A stretch of 43,994 nt of DNA from JAHDNZ01 sp036721855 (GCA_036721855.1 DAIMKF010000014.1:1-43994); one strand, 5' to 3'; counted from the first letter of the stretch, positions 8,221 to 16,082 are shown. Numbers and translations are program-made. The notes: generated by a model from the letters alone, not told the origin.

Positions 8221-8340
8221 GTGAAGATTGTCTTAGTTCTCGATCATTTCGATAACTTGAACAATGTCACTGCTATTAGTGCTCACAGGTATGCCGTCAG
8301 GCTTAGAAACAATGGTCATAAGATGATAAACTTAACGGCC
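8221..8340 (+). pseudogene. 5' fragment of the glycosyltransferase gene
   Basis: The first ~40 codons match the start of the intact gene at 10732: VKIVLVLDHFDNLNN here against VKIVLVIDHFDNMNN there, then AISAHRYAVRLRNNGHK against TISAHRYAARLRNRGHK. The GTG start and an AAGAAAG ribosome binding site remnant are still visible. At about 8340 the match stops and the sequence continues as a reverse-strand copy of the kinase gene start. This is the duplication junction. Confidence 0.88.
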
Positions 8341-8440
8341 CAGTTTCCTTACGACCCAAAATATCGCCTTTTTCATTGATCAGTATACCTAAAGTTTTTG
8401 TTTTGCCGCCATCTATTCCTATGCGATAGGCCAGAAAAAA
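8336..8440 (-). pseudogene. 5' fragment of the N-acetylhexosamine kinase gene
   Basis: Minus-strand translation gives AYRIGIDGGKTKTLGILIN, matching the intact kinase (GYRIGIDGGGTKTLGVLIN). The start codon is mutated from ATG to CTG, the GGGAGGTG ribosome binding site is degraded, and the phosphate loop has a Gly to Lys change. About 30 codons remain before the junction with the glycosyltransferase fragment. The left flank of the second duplicate copy begins here. Confidence 0.88.
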
Positions 8441-8449
8441 CACCCGTAT

Positions 8450-10417
8450 TTAGTTTGCAAAGCCTCTTAAAAGTTCACCAAATAATACTGCTCCGCGTTC
8501 ATTATAATAGCGATATTCTACCTTATATTTCTCAGCTGCTTTAAGTGTAAGCTCTTTGATAACATGAGAGACTTCGGTTGTAACGATAACAATTTTTGTT
8601 GCTTTTCTAACCTGACCTTCTACCATGGGTTTGCCGGAAAAACCAGGCTGGAAGATAAAGTTGCCTGCCATCTTTTCGACAATCTCTCTAAGCTGTTCTT
8701 TAAATGTTTCACCGCCCACAACTAAAATGTTTTCTCCTGCTAATATTGGTTCTAACGGTTCTTTTTTACAGTTTGCCATTGCCCGTTTCTTCTCACTGCG
8801 TTTTCTCTCTTTCGGCAACATTTCAATCCAGGTAGGATCATGTGATTTTATTACCCGGCCAAAAACTGTATCCATATCCGGTAAATTAATAAGATTTAAA
8901 TCGGGAAATACAACTGTCACCGGATCGGCTGTATTGCAGCCGATATTTTCAAATTCAGCTTGGCTTAGCTGGATAGGATAACCAAGGCCATTAATAACAA
9001 AGATCTCTTCTCTTTTCTTTTGCAGAGTACAAACCTGTTCTACACTTTCTACTTTTTGGAGAATTTCTATATTGATACCAATATCATTATCATCTTCAAA
9101 TTCGTGGTATAAAGTAATATTGAGTTTATCTCCGGTTACTAAATTGTAGTTGAGTATCAACTCAGGGGTTATCAGAAAAGAACCTTCTTTAGTTCTAACC
9201 CAACCATGTAATCCTTCGTAAGAGAAGATCCCCTGGAGACTAAAACAATGGCTGTATTCAAAAGGCTCTAAAAAGAGCTCTCCTTCCAGACAGATTTCTT
9301 CTGTAGCCAGAGGCATTATAGCAACAGTTTCTTCAATAGCTAAAATTGATTCCAGCTCTTTAATAATCGCTTTTTTGTGGTTAAGATCGGCAATTAAGAA
9401 GTCCTCTAAAAGTTTGGCTGCTTGCTTTTTTACTAATTCTAAATACGCTTTTTGCAGATCAAGTGTGTTTAGGCTAATACTCTTTTTCAATGTCCTTTGC
9501 TTTTTGTTTTGCTCTTTAAGGAAATTACCTACTTGCCATCTGGCTTCCCATTTTAAACCTTCTAATTGTAATAAGCGTTTTTCTGATACCAGTTTTTCTA
9601 AATCCTTTCCATAAAATAAAGCCAGCTGTTTATTTTTACCAAGAGCAGTTTTCAATTCATTAAGATGTTCTTTAGACTCCAGATGCTGTTGCCTTAACTG
9701 CATCCGTTCAAGCCTGCTTGCAGTTAAATTGTCTTTCAACTTTAGATTGTCTTTTTTTAGCTCACTGTTTTCTTTTCTTAAAAAACCTAATTCTGTACTT
9801 TCTTTCCCATATTGAGACCTCTCTTCTTTAAGTTTGGCCTCCAGCTTTTTAAGTTCTTTGTCTTTTTGGCCCAGTTTACGATCTTTATCCGCTGAGAACT
9901 TTTTTAACTTTTTGTTTTCTTCCTTAAGTCTTTCTAACTCGCTTGTTTCCATATTTGTTTGGTCTTTAGCAGATTCTATTTCTCTGGTGCTTTTCTTTTT
10001 ATAAGTTTTTCCTCTTATATTTCCCTCAGCTAAAAGTCTCTCTATCTGCTCGGTATAATCTTTCTTGGTAGCCAAAAGTGCAAAAATAAGTATTGCCTGG
10101 CCACAAGTTTTTTGCCAATAAGCAATATCGGGTGTATTTTCATCCTCTAAAGCGGAGACAAGATTGGGGTATTCTTTCCTAATCATTTCGTAGGTTAAGA
10201 TAATTCCAGGTGGCAAGACAGCTCTTTTGGCAATTTCCGGAAACAGTTTAAATTTTGGTGCCTTTTTTAACCTAAAGCCTGGGATTTGTAACTGCATTTT
10301 TTCGGCCATCTCCAAGAGTCTATCTTGGGATAAGTTTTCTAATACAGCCTCCATAAGTTCGCTAAAAGCTAATCCCTCGGGAATATTTATACCGTCAGCG
10401 CAAACGCTTTCTACCAT
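8450..10417 (-). CDS. Coiled-coil protein with C-terminal DUF2325-like domain
   Basis: A 655-residue cytoplasmic protein. A helical N-terminal region (about 1-150) is followed by a long Lys/Glu-rich coiled coil (about 155-330), a beta-rich middle region (about 370-540) and a C-terminal Rossmann-like segment beginning ILVVGGETFKEQLREIVEK and continuing FIFQPGF and KIVIVTTEVSHVI. The C-terminal part resembles DUF2325, a family of unknown function. The ATG at 10417 is chosen for GGGG eight bases upstream; an ATG at 10450 lacks a ribosome binding site. A relic of its 3' end lies at 6815-7150. The layout suggests a scaffold or sensor rather than an enzyme. Confidence 0.75.
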   Translation of the reverse strand: MVESVCADGINIPEGLAFSELMEAVLENLSQDRLLEMAEKMQLQIPGFRLKKAPKFKLFPEIAKRAVLPPGIILTYEMIRKEYPNLVSALEDENTPDIAYWQKTCGQAILIFALLATKKDYTEQIERLLAEGNIRGKTYKKKSTREIESAKDQTNMETSELERLKEENKKLKKFSADKDRKLGQKDKELKKLEAKLKEERSQYGKESTELGFLRKENSELKKDNLKLKDNLTASRLERMQLRQQHLESKEHLNELKTALGKNKQLALFYGKDLEKLVSEKRLLQLEGLKWEARWQVGNFLKEQNKKQRTLKKSISLNTLDLQKAYLELVKKQAAKLLEDFLIADLNHKKAIIKELESILAIEETVAIMPLATEEICLEGELFLEPFEYSHCFSLQGIFSYEGLHGWVRTKEGSFLITPELILNYNLVTGDKLNITLYHEFEDDNDIGINIEILQKVESVEQVCTLQKKREEIFVINGLGYPIQLSQAEFENIGCNTADPVTVVFPDLNLINLPDMDTVFGRVIKSHDPTWIEMLPKERKRSEKKRAMANCKKEPLEPILAGENILVVGGETFKEQLREIVEKMAGNFIFQPGFSGKPMVEGQVRKATKIVIVTTEVSHVIKELTLKAAEKYKVEYRYYNERGAVLFGELLRGFAN

Positions 10418-10530
10418 TTTTTTCACCCCGTAATCTTTTTTACCCCCCATACAAAAATTGGCTTTTAGCTTCTTAACTCCTTCTTTGTGTGCTAAAGACC
10501 AAAAAAGGGCCTTTTTCCCGGCTAGCTTTT

Positions 10531-10612
10531 TTAGAAACAGGGAATTAAATTTTGACCGGTTATTTTAGCCGTAATTTTTTTGGAGCCAATATAGAAAACC
10601 TCTCTTCCGTGA
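10531..10612 (-). pseudogene. Relic of the 3' end of the glycan-binding protein gene
   Basis: Reading the minus strand gives HGREVFYIGSKKITAKITG and then a stop at 10531-10533. This matches the C-terminus of the intact protein (EGQEVSEAKFEGYKLIAKIAG region). The rest of the gene is missing. It sits exactly where the intact gene sits in the first copy, between the DUF2325-like gene flank and the glycosyltransferase start. The 314-base gap 10418-10731 holds this relic, a degenerate terminator and the upstream region of the next gene. Confidence 0.75.
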
Positions 10613-10731
10613 AGAAAGAAGGAACAAAGCAGTGGAAAAAGAATAATGTACATGTTTTCTTTCTAAAATAGTTTGTTATAAATTAAAACCGTTTTTAAAT
10701 AACTCTATACAATTAGAAAGGAGCTTTCGAT

Positions 10732-12675
10732 GTGAAGATCGTCTTAGTTATCGATCACTTCGATAACATGAACAACGGCACTACTATTAGTGCTCACAGA
10801 TATGCAGCTAGGCTTAGAAACCGTGGCCACAAAGTGACAATCTTAGCCGGAGGATTGCCTCGGGAAAATAAAATTGCCGTGCCCACTAAGCGCCTGCCTT
10901 TTTTTCAAAAATTAGTAGATAAACAAGGTTTTTCTTTTGCCAAAGCCGATGATGAAACTTATTATCAAGCTTTCAAAGATGCAGACATCGTTCATTTTTA
11001 TCTGCCTACCACATTTTGCCGCCGAGGTGAAAAGATCGCTAGGCAGATGAAAGTGCCAACCATAGCTGCTTTTCACCTTCAGCCAGAGAATATAACCTAC
11101 AGTATTGGGCTTGGCCATAACAAGAGAGTAAATCAGTATCTATATCGTTATTTTTATCGCACTTTTTACCGGCATTTTAATTATATTCATTGTCCGAGCC
11201 AATTTATTGCCAACCAACTCCAAGAGCATGGTTACCAAGCAGAACTGTGTGTTATTTCAAATGGTGTAGATGATCTATTTAAGCCCCAGGTCACTAAACG
11301 TCCTCAAGCCTTAGAAGACAAATTTATTATACTTATGATCGGTCGCTTATCTGGTGAAAAACGCCAGGATTTAATTATCCGGGCCACTCTTTTAAGCAAA
11401 TACAAAAATCAAATTCAGCTTGTTTTTGCCGGCAAAGGCCCCAAAGAAGCTGAGTATAAACATCTGGGAAAAGTACTGCCAAATCAACCTATTTTCGGCT
11501 TTTATTCCCAGGACGAACTACTTAAACTGATTAATTACAGTGATCTATATATCCATGCCTCTGATGCGGAAATAGAAGGAATCTCCTGTCTGGAAGCAAT
11601 AGCCTGTGGGTTGGTTCCTATCATCTCGGATTCAAAACTCTCAGCAACCAATGAATTTGCTCTCACAGACCGATGTCTTTTCCGAGCCGGAGACCCTCGG
11701 TCTTTAGCTGATAGGATCGATTACTGGATTGAACATCCCCAAGAAAAAGCTGAATTAGGCCTGCTCTATGCAGCCAAAGGTAATGAAATGCGTGTTGATA
11801 ACTGCATATATCAAGCCGAAGAGATGTATCGAAAAGCTATTGAAAATTGCTGTCATAAAAAGATTCTGCCTTTAGAAGAAACATGGCTAGATCATATAAC
11901 TCATCCCCAGCCGGATAAGGTAAATGCTTTGTTTTATGAGGCCTCTAAGCTAAGACGGTTGCTTTTTGCTCTTTTTACCAATTTTTTGGCCCTAATTTTT
12001 TATCTAATTAATTTTTTAGTCTTTGGTTTTAGACTGGAAGGTAAAAATAACTTGCCTGAGGTTAAAGGTGGTGCGGTTACGGTATTAAACCATGTTCATC
12101 CCTTAGACTGCACTATGGTAAAACTGGCCGTATTTCCACGTAGAATTTATTTTACAACTCTCCGGCAAAACCTCGAACTCCCCTTTATCGGCTGGTTGGT
12201 AAAGATCTGTGGGGGGTTGCCTCTGCCTAATGAAAAGGGTAAAACCGCAGAGTTTTTCAAACAGTTGAAGCAAAGTCTCCAACGGGGCGACTGGATTCAC
12301 TTTTATCCTGAAGGTTTATTAGTTCGCTACCATAAGGGCTTAAGAGACTTTCAAAAAGGAGCTTTTTTTACTGCCGTCCATAGCAACGCTCCGGTTATTC
12401 CCATGCGCTTAGTTTGTGTCAAGACATATGGTCCATCTATATTAAACAAACATGGGCACTTCAGTTTATTAATCGGTAAACCTCAGTATCCCAATCTTTC
12501 ACTTTCCACTGCAGAAGCAATACAAGAACTCACAGACCGCACATGGCAGGTAATGAATCAATTGGAAAACCAAGTAACTTCAGAAGAGAAATGGAATTTG
12601 TATTCTTTTGCTCGTCTAGCCTGTATACTTCTTCTAGTCATTCAACTTCTAAGAAAATTTGCAAACTTTGCCTAG
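10732..12675 (+). CDS. Fusion of GT4 glycosyltransferase and PlsC-type acyltransferase
   Basis: A 647-residue two-domain protein. Residues ~1-375 are a GT-B glycosyltransferase of family 4: N-terminal HFDNMNNGTTISAHRYA, MIGRLSGEKRQD, and the donor-binding E280-x7-E288. Residues ~400-430 carry a hydrophobic segment. Residues ~435-625 are a 1-acylglycerol-3-phosphate acyltransferase-like domain with H454-x4-D459 (NHVHPLD) and F524-Y-P-E-G528. A last hydrophobic helix ends the protein. It probably makes or acylates a glycolipid at the inner face of the membrane; substrates are unknown. The GTG start has AAAGGAG eight bases upstream. A duplicated 5' fragment lies at 8221-8340. Confidence 0.9.
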   Translation: MKIVLVIDHFDNMNNGTTISAHRYAARLRNRGHKVTILAGGLPRENKIAVPTKRLPFFQKLVDKQGFSFAKADDETYYQAFKDADIVHFYLPTTFCRRGEKIARQMKVPTIAAFHLQPENITYSIGLGHNKRVNQYLYRYFYRTFYRHFNYIHCPSQFIANQLQEHGYQAELCVISNGVDDLFKPQVTKRPQALEDKFIILMIGRLSGEKRQDLIIRATLLSKYKNQIQLVFAGKGPKEAEYKHLGKVLPNQPIFGFYSQDELLKLINYSDLYIHASDAEIEGISCLEAIACGLVPIISDSKLSATNEFALTDRCLFRAGDPRSLADRIDYWIEHPQEKAELGLLYAAKGNEMRVDNCIYQAEEMYRKAIENCCHKKILPLEETWLDHITHPQPDKVNALFYEASKLRRLLFALFTNFLALIFYLINFLVFGFRLEGKNNLPEVKGGAVTVLNHVHPLDCTMVKLAVFPRRIYFTTLRQNLELPFIGWLVKICGGLPLPNEKGKTAEFFKQLKQSLQRGDWIHFYPEGLLVRYHKGLRDFQKGAFFTAVHSNAPVIPMRLVCVKTYGPSILNKHGHFSLLIGKPQYPNLSLSTAEAIQELTDRTWQVMNQLENQVTSEEKWNLYSFARLACILLLVIQLLRKFANFA

Positions 12676-12761
12676 CTATCCTACCTCAAAAATAGGATTA
12701 ACTTCCTATCAGGGTGTGTTTAGACTTTTACCTGTTAGATTCTGCCCATAAAAGCGATACA

Positions 12762-12791
12762 AAAGAGGCTGCATATTTCTGCAGCCTCTTT
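12762..12791. terminator. Bidirectional terminator
   Basis: AAAGAGGCTGCA (12762-12773) and TGCAGCCTCTTT (12780-12791) form a perfect 12-bp stem with a six-base loop, five bases beyond the stop of the discoidin-like gene on the minus strand. It also lies 87 bases downstream of the fusion gene on the plus strand and could serve both. Confidence 0.85.
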
Positions 12792-12796
12792 AAGAT

Positions 12797-13339
12797 TTAA
12801 CTAGCCCAGACAAAAATCTCGGGAATCATAACCCAGGAACCAGTTGTGAGTTTTACCGTAACCCTTACATACTTAGCTTCTACCTCATTAAACTCGGCAA
12901 ACCAGTGATGGAAAGTCTCATCTACGGGTTCTTTTGGATAACATTTAAGATCAACTACTTTAGTAAATTTATTACCATCGATAGAAACTTCGATTTCATA
13001 TCCTAGAGGAAGTTTAACACAGGAGCAATTCGAAAGCATATTGAGTACTGAAACACCGACAATGGGTTGCTTTTTACCTAGATCAATCTCGATCTCTGCA
13101 GTCTCTTCACTACTGTTAAAACCAGCCATATGATCCCAGTTCCAACCATAAAGGCCATCAGTGATTTTGACACCTTCAGGATCAGCATAACTACCAGAAG
13201 GCTCCACAGTGTTGTAGTAGTATTCTTTACCCACAGCAACGTTTTTATAAGGGATATCCATACCCTCTAGATTGAGCGCCAAAGCTGCTGTCGCCAAAAC
13301 AGTCGTAATCATCAACACTGAAAACCATTTCTTTCGCAT
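12797..13339 (-). CDS. Secreted discoidin-like (F5/8 type C) protein
   Basis: A 180-residue protein with a clear signal peptide (MRKKWFSVLMITTVLATAALA) followed by a single domain of about 150 residues. Features of a galactose-binding/discoidin fold are ITDGLYGWNWDHMAGF, EIEIDLGKKQPIVGVSVLN, YEIEVSIDGNKFTKV and KYVRVTVKL. Such domains bind sugars or lipids at the cell surface; no catalytic residues are evident. The ATG at 13339 is chosen for GGGAGG seven bases upstream; the open frame extends further but without a ribosome binding site. It has its own terminator and is probably transcribed alone. Confidence 0.85.
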   Translation of the reverse strand: MRKKWFSVLMITTVLATAALALNLEGMDIPYKNVAVGKEYYYNTVEPSGSYADPEGVKITDGLYGWNWDHMAGFNSSEETAEIEIDLGKKQPIVGVSVLNMLSNCSCVKLPLGYEIEVSIDGNKFTKVVDLKCYPKEPVDETFHHWFAEFNEVEAKYVRVTVKLTTGSWVMIPEIFVWAS

Positions 13340-13617
13340 GTAATATCCTCCCTCTTTTATTCTCAAGGTCTCTTTTTTATTTAACCTTGAGCTTTTGACA
13401 TTCTCCAACCGATTTTTAGATGCAACTAGTCTTAATGTCATTTTATTTGCTGACTTTCGTAGCTTAGATTTAACCTATCGGTCTTTTAGATTATGTACTC
13501 ACCTGCTGGTAAATAAATCTAAAACCAGGCCTTAGAACTAAAATATTTTTACACCGGCTACTTCTACTAGAAAAGATACTAGTGGTTTTTAATCATTAAA
13601 ACGATATTGTCGGGGAC

Positions 13618-13884
13618 TTAGTTGAAGTGATTAAAATTTAAAACATATCTCTCAGGATTAAGAGTAGCTTTTGCTAAAATAAATCGATGGTAAATAACTT
13701 CAGCGCAAAATAGCTCTCCTTTCTTATTAATGGCAACGTTTTCATATAATATTAAAATTAGTCCAATATAATAAACCAAACGATTAGGTGTTTTGCCAAT
13801 TTCCTTGTCTATCTCTGGTCAGGTAATCCTCAATAGGGACTCTTTTGCAACTAACAGATTGGTTCTAGGAAAAACCAAAAAACT
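13618..13884 (-). pseudogene. Relic of an unidentified gene
   Basis: In the 633-base gap 13340-13972 one minus-strand frame reads as protein-like sequence: SFLVFPRTNLLVAKESLLRI, T, an internal TGA (13819-13821), then PEIDKEIGKTPNRLVYYIGL and 46 more residues to a TAA at 13618. No start codon with a ribosome binding site is present. The residue mix looks coding, but I do not recognise the family. It may be a decayed gene, or a short chance frame. Confidence 0.4.
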
Positions 13885-13911
13885 TCACTTTGCTACCGGA
13901 TAAGTTAAAGT

Positions 13912-13938
13912 TGTTCAGCCCGCGAAGCGGGCTGAACA
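13912..13938 (-). terminator. GC-rich hairpin after the GDPD gene
   Basis: TGTTCAGCCCGC (13912-13923) and GCGGGCTGAACA (13927-13938) form a perfect 12-bp stem with a three-base loop, 35 bases beyond the GDPD stop on the minus strand. The downstream T tract is poor (ACTTTAACTT), so termination efficiency is uncertain. Confidence 0.7.
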
Positions 13939-13972
13939 GGATTATATTAATAAGAATAGGAGTGTAGTGTTT

Positions 13973-14701
13973 TTACCTAAAAAACTCAAGTGCTTTTCTT
14001 GGTCTATTGGTTGTAATACCAGTGACACCAAGTTCAAAAGCTTTTTTAAAGTGTTCTTCTTCATCTAAAGTCCAGGCCCAAAGAATATAACCACGATCAA
14101 GCAGTTTTCGGGCTACCTCACGGGTCAAATAGCCACCACAAAGATCTAGAAAATTTGTTTTGGCTTCTTTGGCTACTTTAACAAAGTCTTCATAGGCGGA
14201 AACAGCTGTTAAAACAGCCCGTGGCAGATCCGGCTCTATTTCATTGAGTCTAGCTAAAACTTGAGGGTAAAATGAGATAACAACTACATCATCTAACATG
14301 CCCGCTGCTTTTAAGTCGTAGAGCAGCTTTTCTTCGGCACCTACCACCTTCATCTCTACTATTAGTCTACATTTGCCTTTTACTGCTTGCAAAACCTCAT
14401 TAAAGGTGGGTATTTTTTCACCCTTGAAAGAATCACTTTTCCAACTACCTGCATCTAAGTTTTTGAGTTTTTCTACGGTTAACTCGGCTAAAAGGCCCTC
14501 ACCGTCTGTTGTCCGGTTAACCTTGGCATCGTGCATAACTACCAGTTCACCATCTTTTGATAGGTGCAAATCAATTTCGATAGCATCCGGGTTTAAGGAC
14601 AGAGCAGAATATACTGCAGAAAGAGTATTTTCCGGTGCTTCAGAAGAATTGCCTCGATGAGCAATAATCCTTGGCAATAGAGGATAGTTGTTATCTTGCA
14701 C
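13973..14701 (-). CDS. Glycerophosphodiester phosphodiesterase
   Basis: A 242-residue TIM-barrel GDPD/UgpQ-type enzyme that cleaves glycerophosphodiesters to glycerol-3-phosphate and an alcohol. Catalytic and metal residues are visible: H15-R16-G-N, E42-I-D44 and H57 (VVMHD), with the C-terminal WTLDEEEHFKKAFELGVTGI typical of the family. No signal peptide, so it is cytoplasmic and probably handles deacylated phospholipid headgroups. It lies 22 bases downstream of the CBM9-like gene on the same strand, so the two may share a transcript. Confidence 0.94.
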   Translation of the reverse strand: MQDNNYPLLPRIIAHRGNSSEAPENTLSAVYSALSLNPDAIEIDLHLSKDGELVVMHDAKVNRTTDGEGLLAELTVEKLKNLDAGSWKSDSFKGEKIPTFNEVLQAVKGKCRLIVEMKVVGAEEKLLYDLKAAGMLDDVVVISFYPQVLARLNEIEPDLPRAVLTAVSAYEDFVKVAKEAKTNFLDLCGGYLTREVARKLLDRGYILWAWTLDEEEHFKKAFELGVTGITTNRPRKALEFFR

Positions 14702-14723
14702 TAGTTTTAATCTCCTTGTAAGA

Positions 14724-15383
14724 TTATTTTACAAAACGTACTACACCAAAGGAGGTGGCATCGATAAACTGACCACCGGTTAGGTTGCTCCAAGAGTATG
14801 CTTCGCCTGCACTTGTGCAGTTGCGACCAATGTTAAAGCCCCACTCATCGCCAACTTCAGGCCAAGCTTCGGTAGACTCAAAAGAGATCTTAATTTCTGC
14901 AATATAGAAATCTTTTTCTACTTTAAGTGCGACTTCCCACATATCCAATTCAGGTCTGTTTGTGCCACCATATGCCAAACCGTTTCTTACTGGAATTGAA
15001 TTGAATGAATACTGGTACATACTGCTTTGCTCCGGTAAAGCGGGATTTATAAAGACTGAGTTCTCATCGTCATCCCAGGTCGCACCATTATCTTCGGTAA
15101 CTGTTTGTCTAAGATATTTTGTGTTGACATAGTTTTTAATAGCAACATAGATATAATCATAATCCCAAGCTACCCAAAATTCAGTCTTCTGAGATGGAGT
15201 GCCACCTGTAGAAATGGAAAAGTCTGACCTTTTCTCTGCTATGGTCCAAATTTCATCGTCTAAAATACCATCGATCTTAGGAGGCTTATTAGTAAATTTA
15301 GCTATTACAAATGATTCCGCCATAGCACCAAAACCCAACACAAAAACCAATAATAAAGCTAAACCCCACACATACTTTTTCAT
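14724..15383 (-). CDS. Secreted CBM9-like carbohydrate-binding protein
   Basis: A 219-residue protein with a signal peptide (MKKYVWGLALLLVFVLGFG, cleavage near AMA/ES) and a single CBM9/DOMON-like domain: PPKIDGILDDEIWTIAEKR, FWVAWDYDYIYVAIK, DDENSVFINP, and EIKISFESTEAWPEVGDEWG with a C-terminal GRNC...SWSNLTGGQF. The family binds sugars, often as part of larger glycoside hydrolases; here the domain stands alone. No catalytic domain is nearby. LacI-type half sites occur upstream, which would fit control by sugar supply. Confidence 0.88.
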   Translation of the reverse strand: MKKYVWGLALLLVFVLGFGAMAESFVIAKFTNKPPKIDGILDDEIWTIAEKRSDFSISTGGTPSQKTEFWVAWDYDYIYVAIKNYVNTKYLRQTVTEDNGATWDDDENSVFINPALPEQSSMYQYSFNSIPVRNGLAYGGTNRPELDMWEVALKVEKDFYIAEIKISFESTEAWPEVGDEWGFNIGRNCTSAGEAYSWSNLTGGQFIDATSFGVVRFVK

Positions 15384-15422
15384 AAAATCCCCTCGTTTCG
15401 TTAAAATTATCTTTAGTTTTCC

Positions 15423-15532
15423 AAGGAAACGTATTATTAAGATAATTTTTGTATAAACGTATAACCTTAAGCATATAGCCCTTTTTCTGTTATTTATTCC
15501 GAATTTCTAATCATTTAAGAAAACGTTTCCTT
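15423..15532. promoter_or_regulatory. Possible LacI-family operator pair upstream of the CBM9-like gene
   Basis: AAGGAAACGT at 15423-15432 and its exact reverse complement ACGTTTCCTT at 15523-15532 lie about 90 bases apart. The second sits in AAGAAAACGTTTCCTTA, a near-palindrome centred on CG like LacI/CcpA-family operators. Both are just upstream of a sugar-binding protein gene on the minus strand. Regulator identity is unknown. Confidence 0.35.
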
Positions 15533-15629
15533 AGTACAAATAAATATTCCTCATCTTAAAGAAAATTCCTGCCACCGAAGGCTAAATCATACCTAACAAA
15601 CAATATAAAAATAAGTGGCTTTTACCTTT

Positions 15630-15653
15630 AGCTATTCCCAGCCAACAGTTCAC
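15630..15653. repeat. Intergenic direct repeat, copy 1
   Basis: AGCTATTCCCAGCCAACAGT at 15630 resembles AGCTATTTCCCAGCCGATAG at 16213, in the same orientation. The two copies flank the small membrane protein gene. The surrounding gap 15384-15698 otherwise holds only the operator-like sites and a terminator. Confidence 0.35.
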
Positions 15654-15674
15654 TCGAATAAAGATTTCGGTAGA

Positions 15675-15710
15675 TATAAAAGCTAAGGCCATTAAACCTT
15701 AGCTTTTATA
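15675..15710 (-). terminator. Terminator of the small membrane protein gene
   Basis: TATAAAAGCTAAGG (15675-15688) and CCTTAGCTTTTATA (15697-15710) form a perfect 14-bp stem with an eight-base loop. The stop codon of the gene (15699-15701) lies inside the hairpin. Confidence 0.75.
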
Positions 15711-16082
15711 CCAATAAGATTGAATTGGGGTTTTCTCTGTAAAATTTTTAAATCTTTTGTTTTTAATCTTTAAGGGAGAAAAAAGAGCTAAAGCCCCAAA
15801 AACAAAAAAGATAAAAGGAAAAATCCATAACAGGTGAGAAATAAAAAATCCGCCAAATGCTGCCAAGATCTGCATTAACCCTCCGATCTTGGGCCGGGAA
15901 AGTGCCATAACCCCTCCCATAAGGCCTAAAAATGCCAGTAAGAAAAGCCAGGTAGCATCACCTAAACAATTTAGACTTCCGGGAATCTTAAAGAAAGCTC
16001 CTATTACTCCCATGCTAAAAGATAGCACTGCCCCCCCAATGCCACCTAACCCACCTATTATTCCGCTTAAAGAACCAATCAC
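15699..16082 (-). CDS. Small multi-pass membrane protein (DUF4064-like)
   Basis: A 127-residue, very hydrophobic protein with four probable membrane segments (about 4-32, 44-60, 67-83, 86-102) and a basic C-terminal tail. Gly-rich helices (GIIGGLGGIGGAVLSF) and the overall layout resemble DUF4064-type small membrane proteins; function unknown. The GTG start is preceded by AAGGTGG about nine bases upstream. It stands alone between two terminators and is flanked by a pair of short direct repeats. Confidence 0.6.
   Translation of the reverse strand: MIGSLSGIIGGLGGIGGAVLSFSMGVIGAFFKIPGSLNCLGDATWLFLLAFLGLMGGVMALSRPKIGGLMQILAAFGGFFISHLLWIFPFIFFVFGALALFSPLKIKNKRFKNFTEKTPIQSYWYKS

Noticed and set aside
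8176..8379. A 67-codon plus-strand frame read as a separate small gene
   Set aside because: Codons 16-55 are the copied glycosyltransferase N-terminus, and the tail is antisense kinase sequence, so this is the duplication junction and not a gene.
12679..12699. ATCCTA...TAGGAT hairpin right after the glycosyltransferase-acyltransferase gene as its terminator
   Set aside because: The stem is only six pairs and no T run follows; the hairpin at 12762-12791 is a better terminator.
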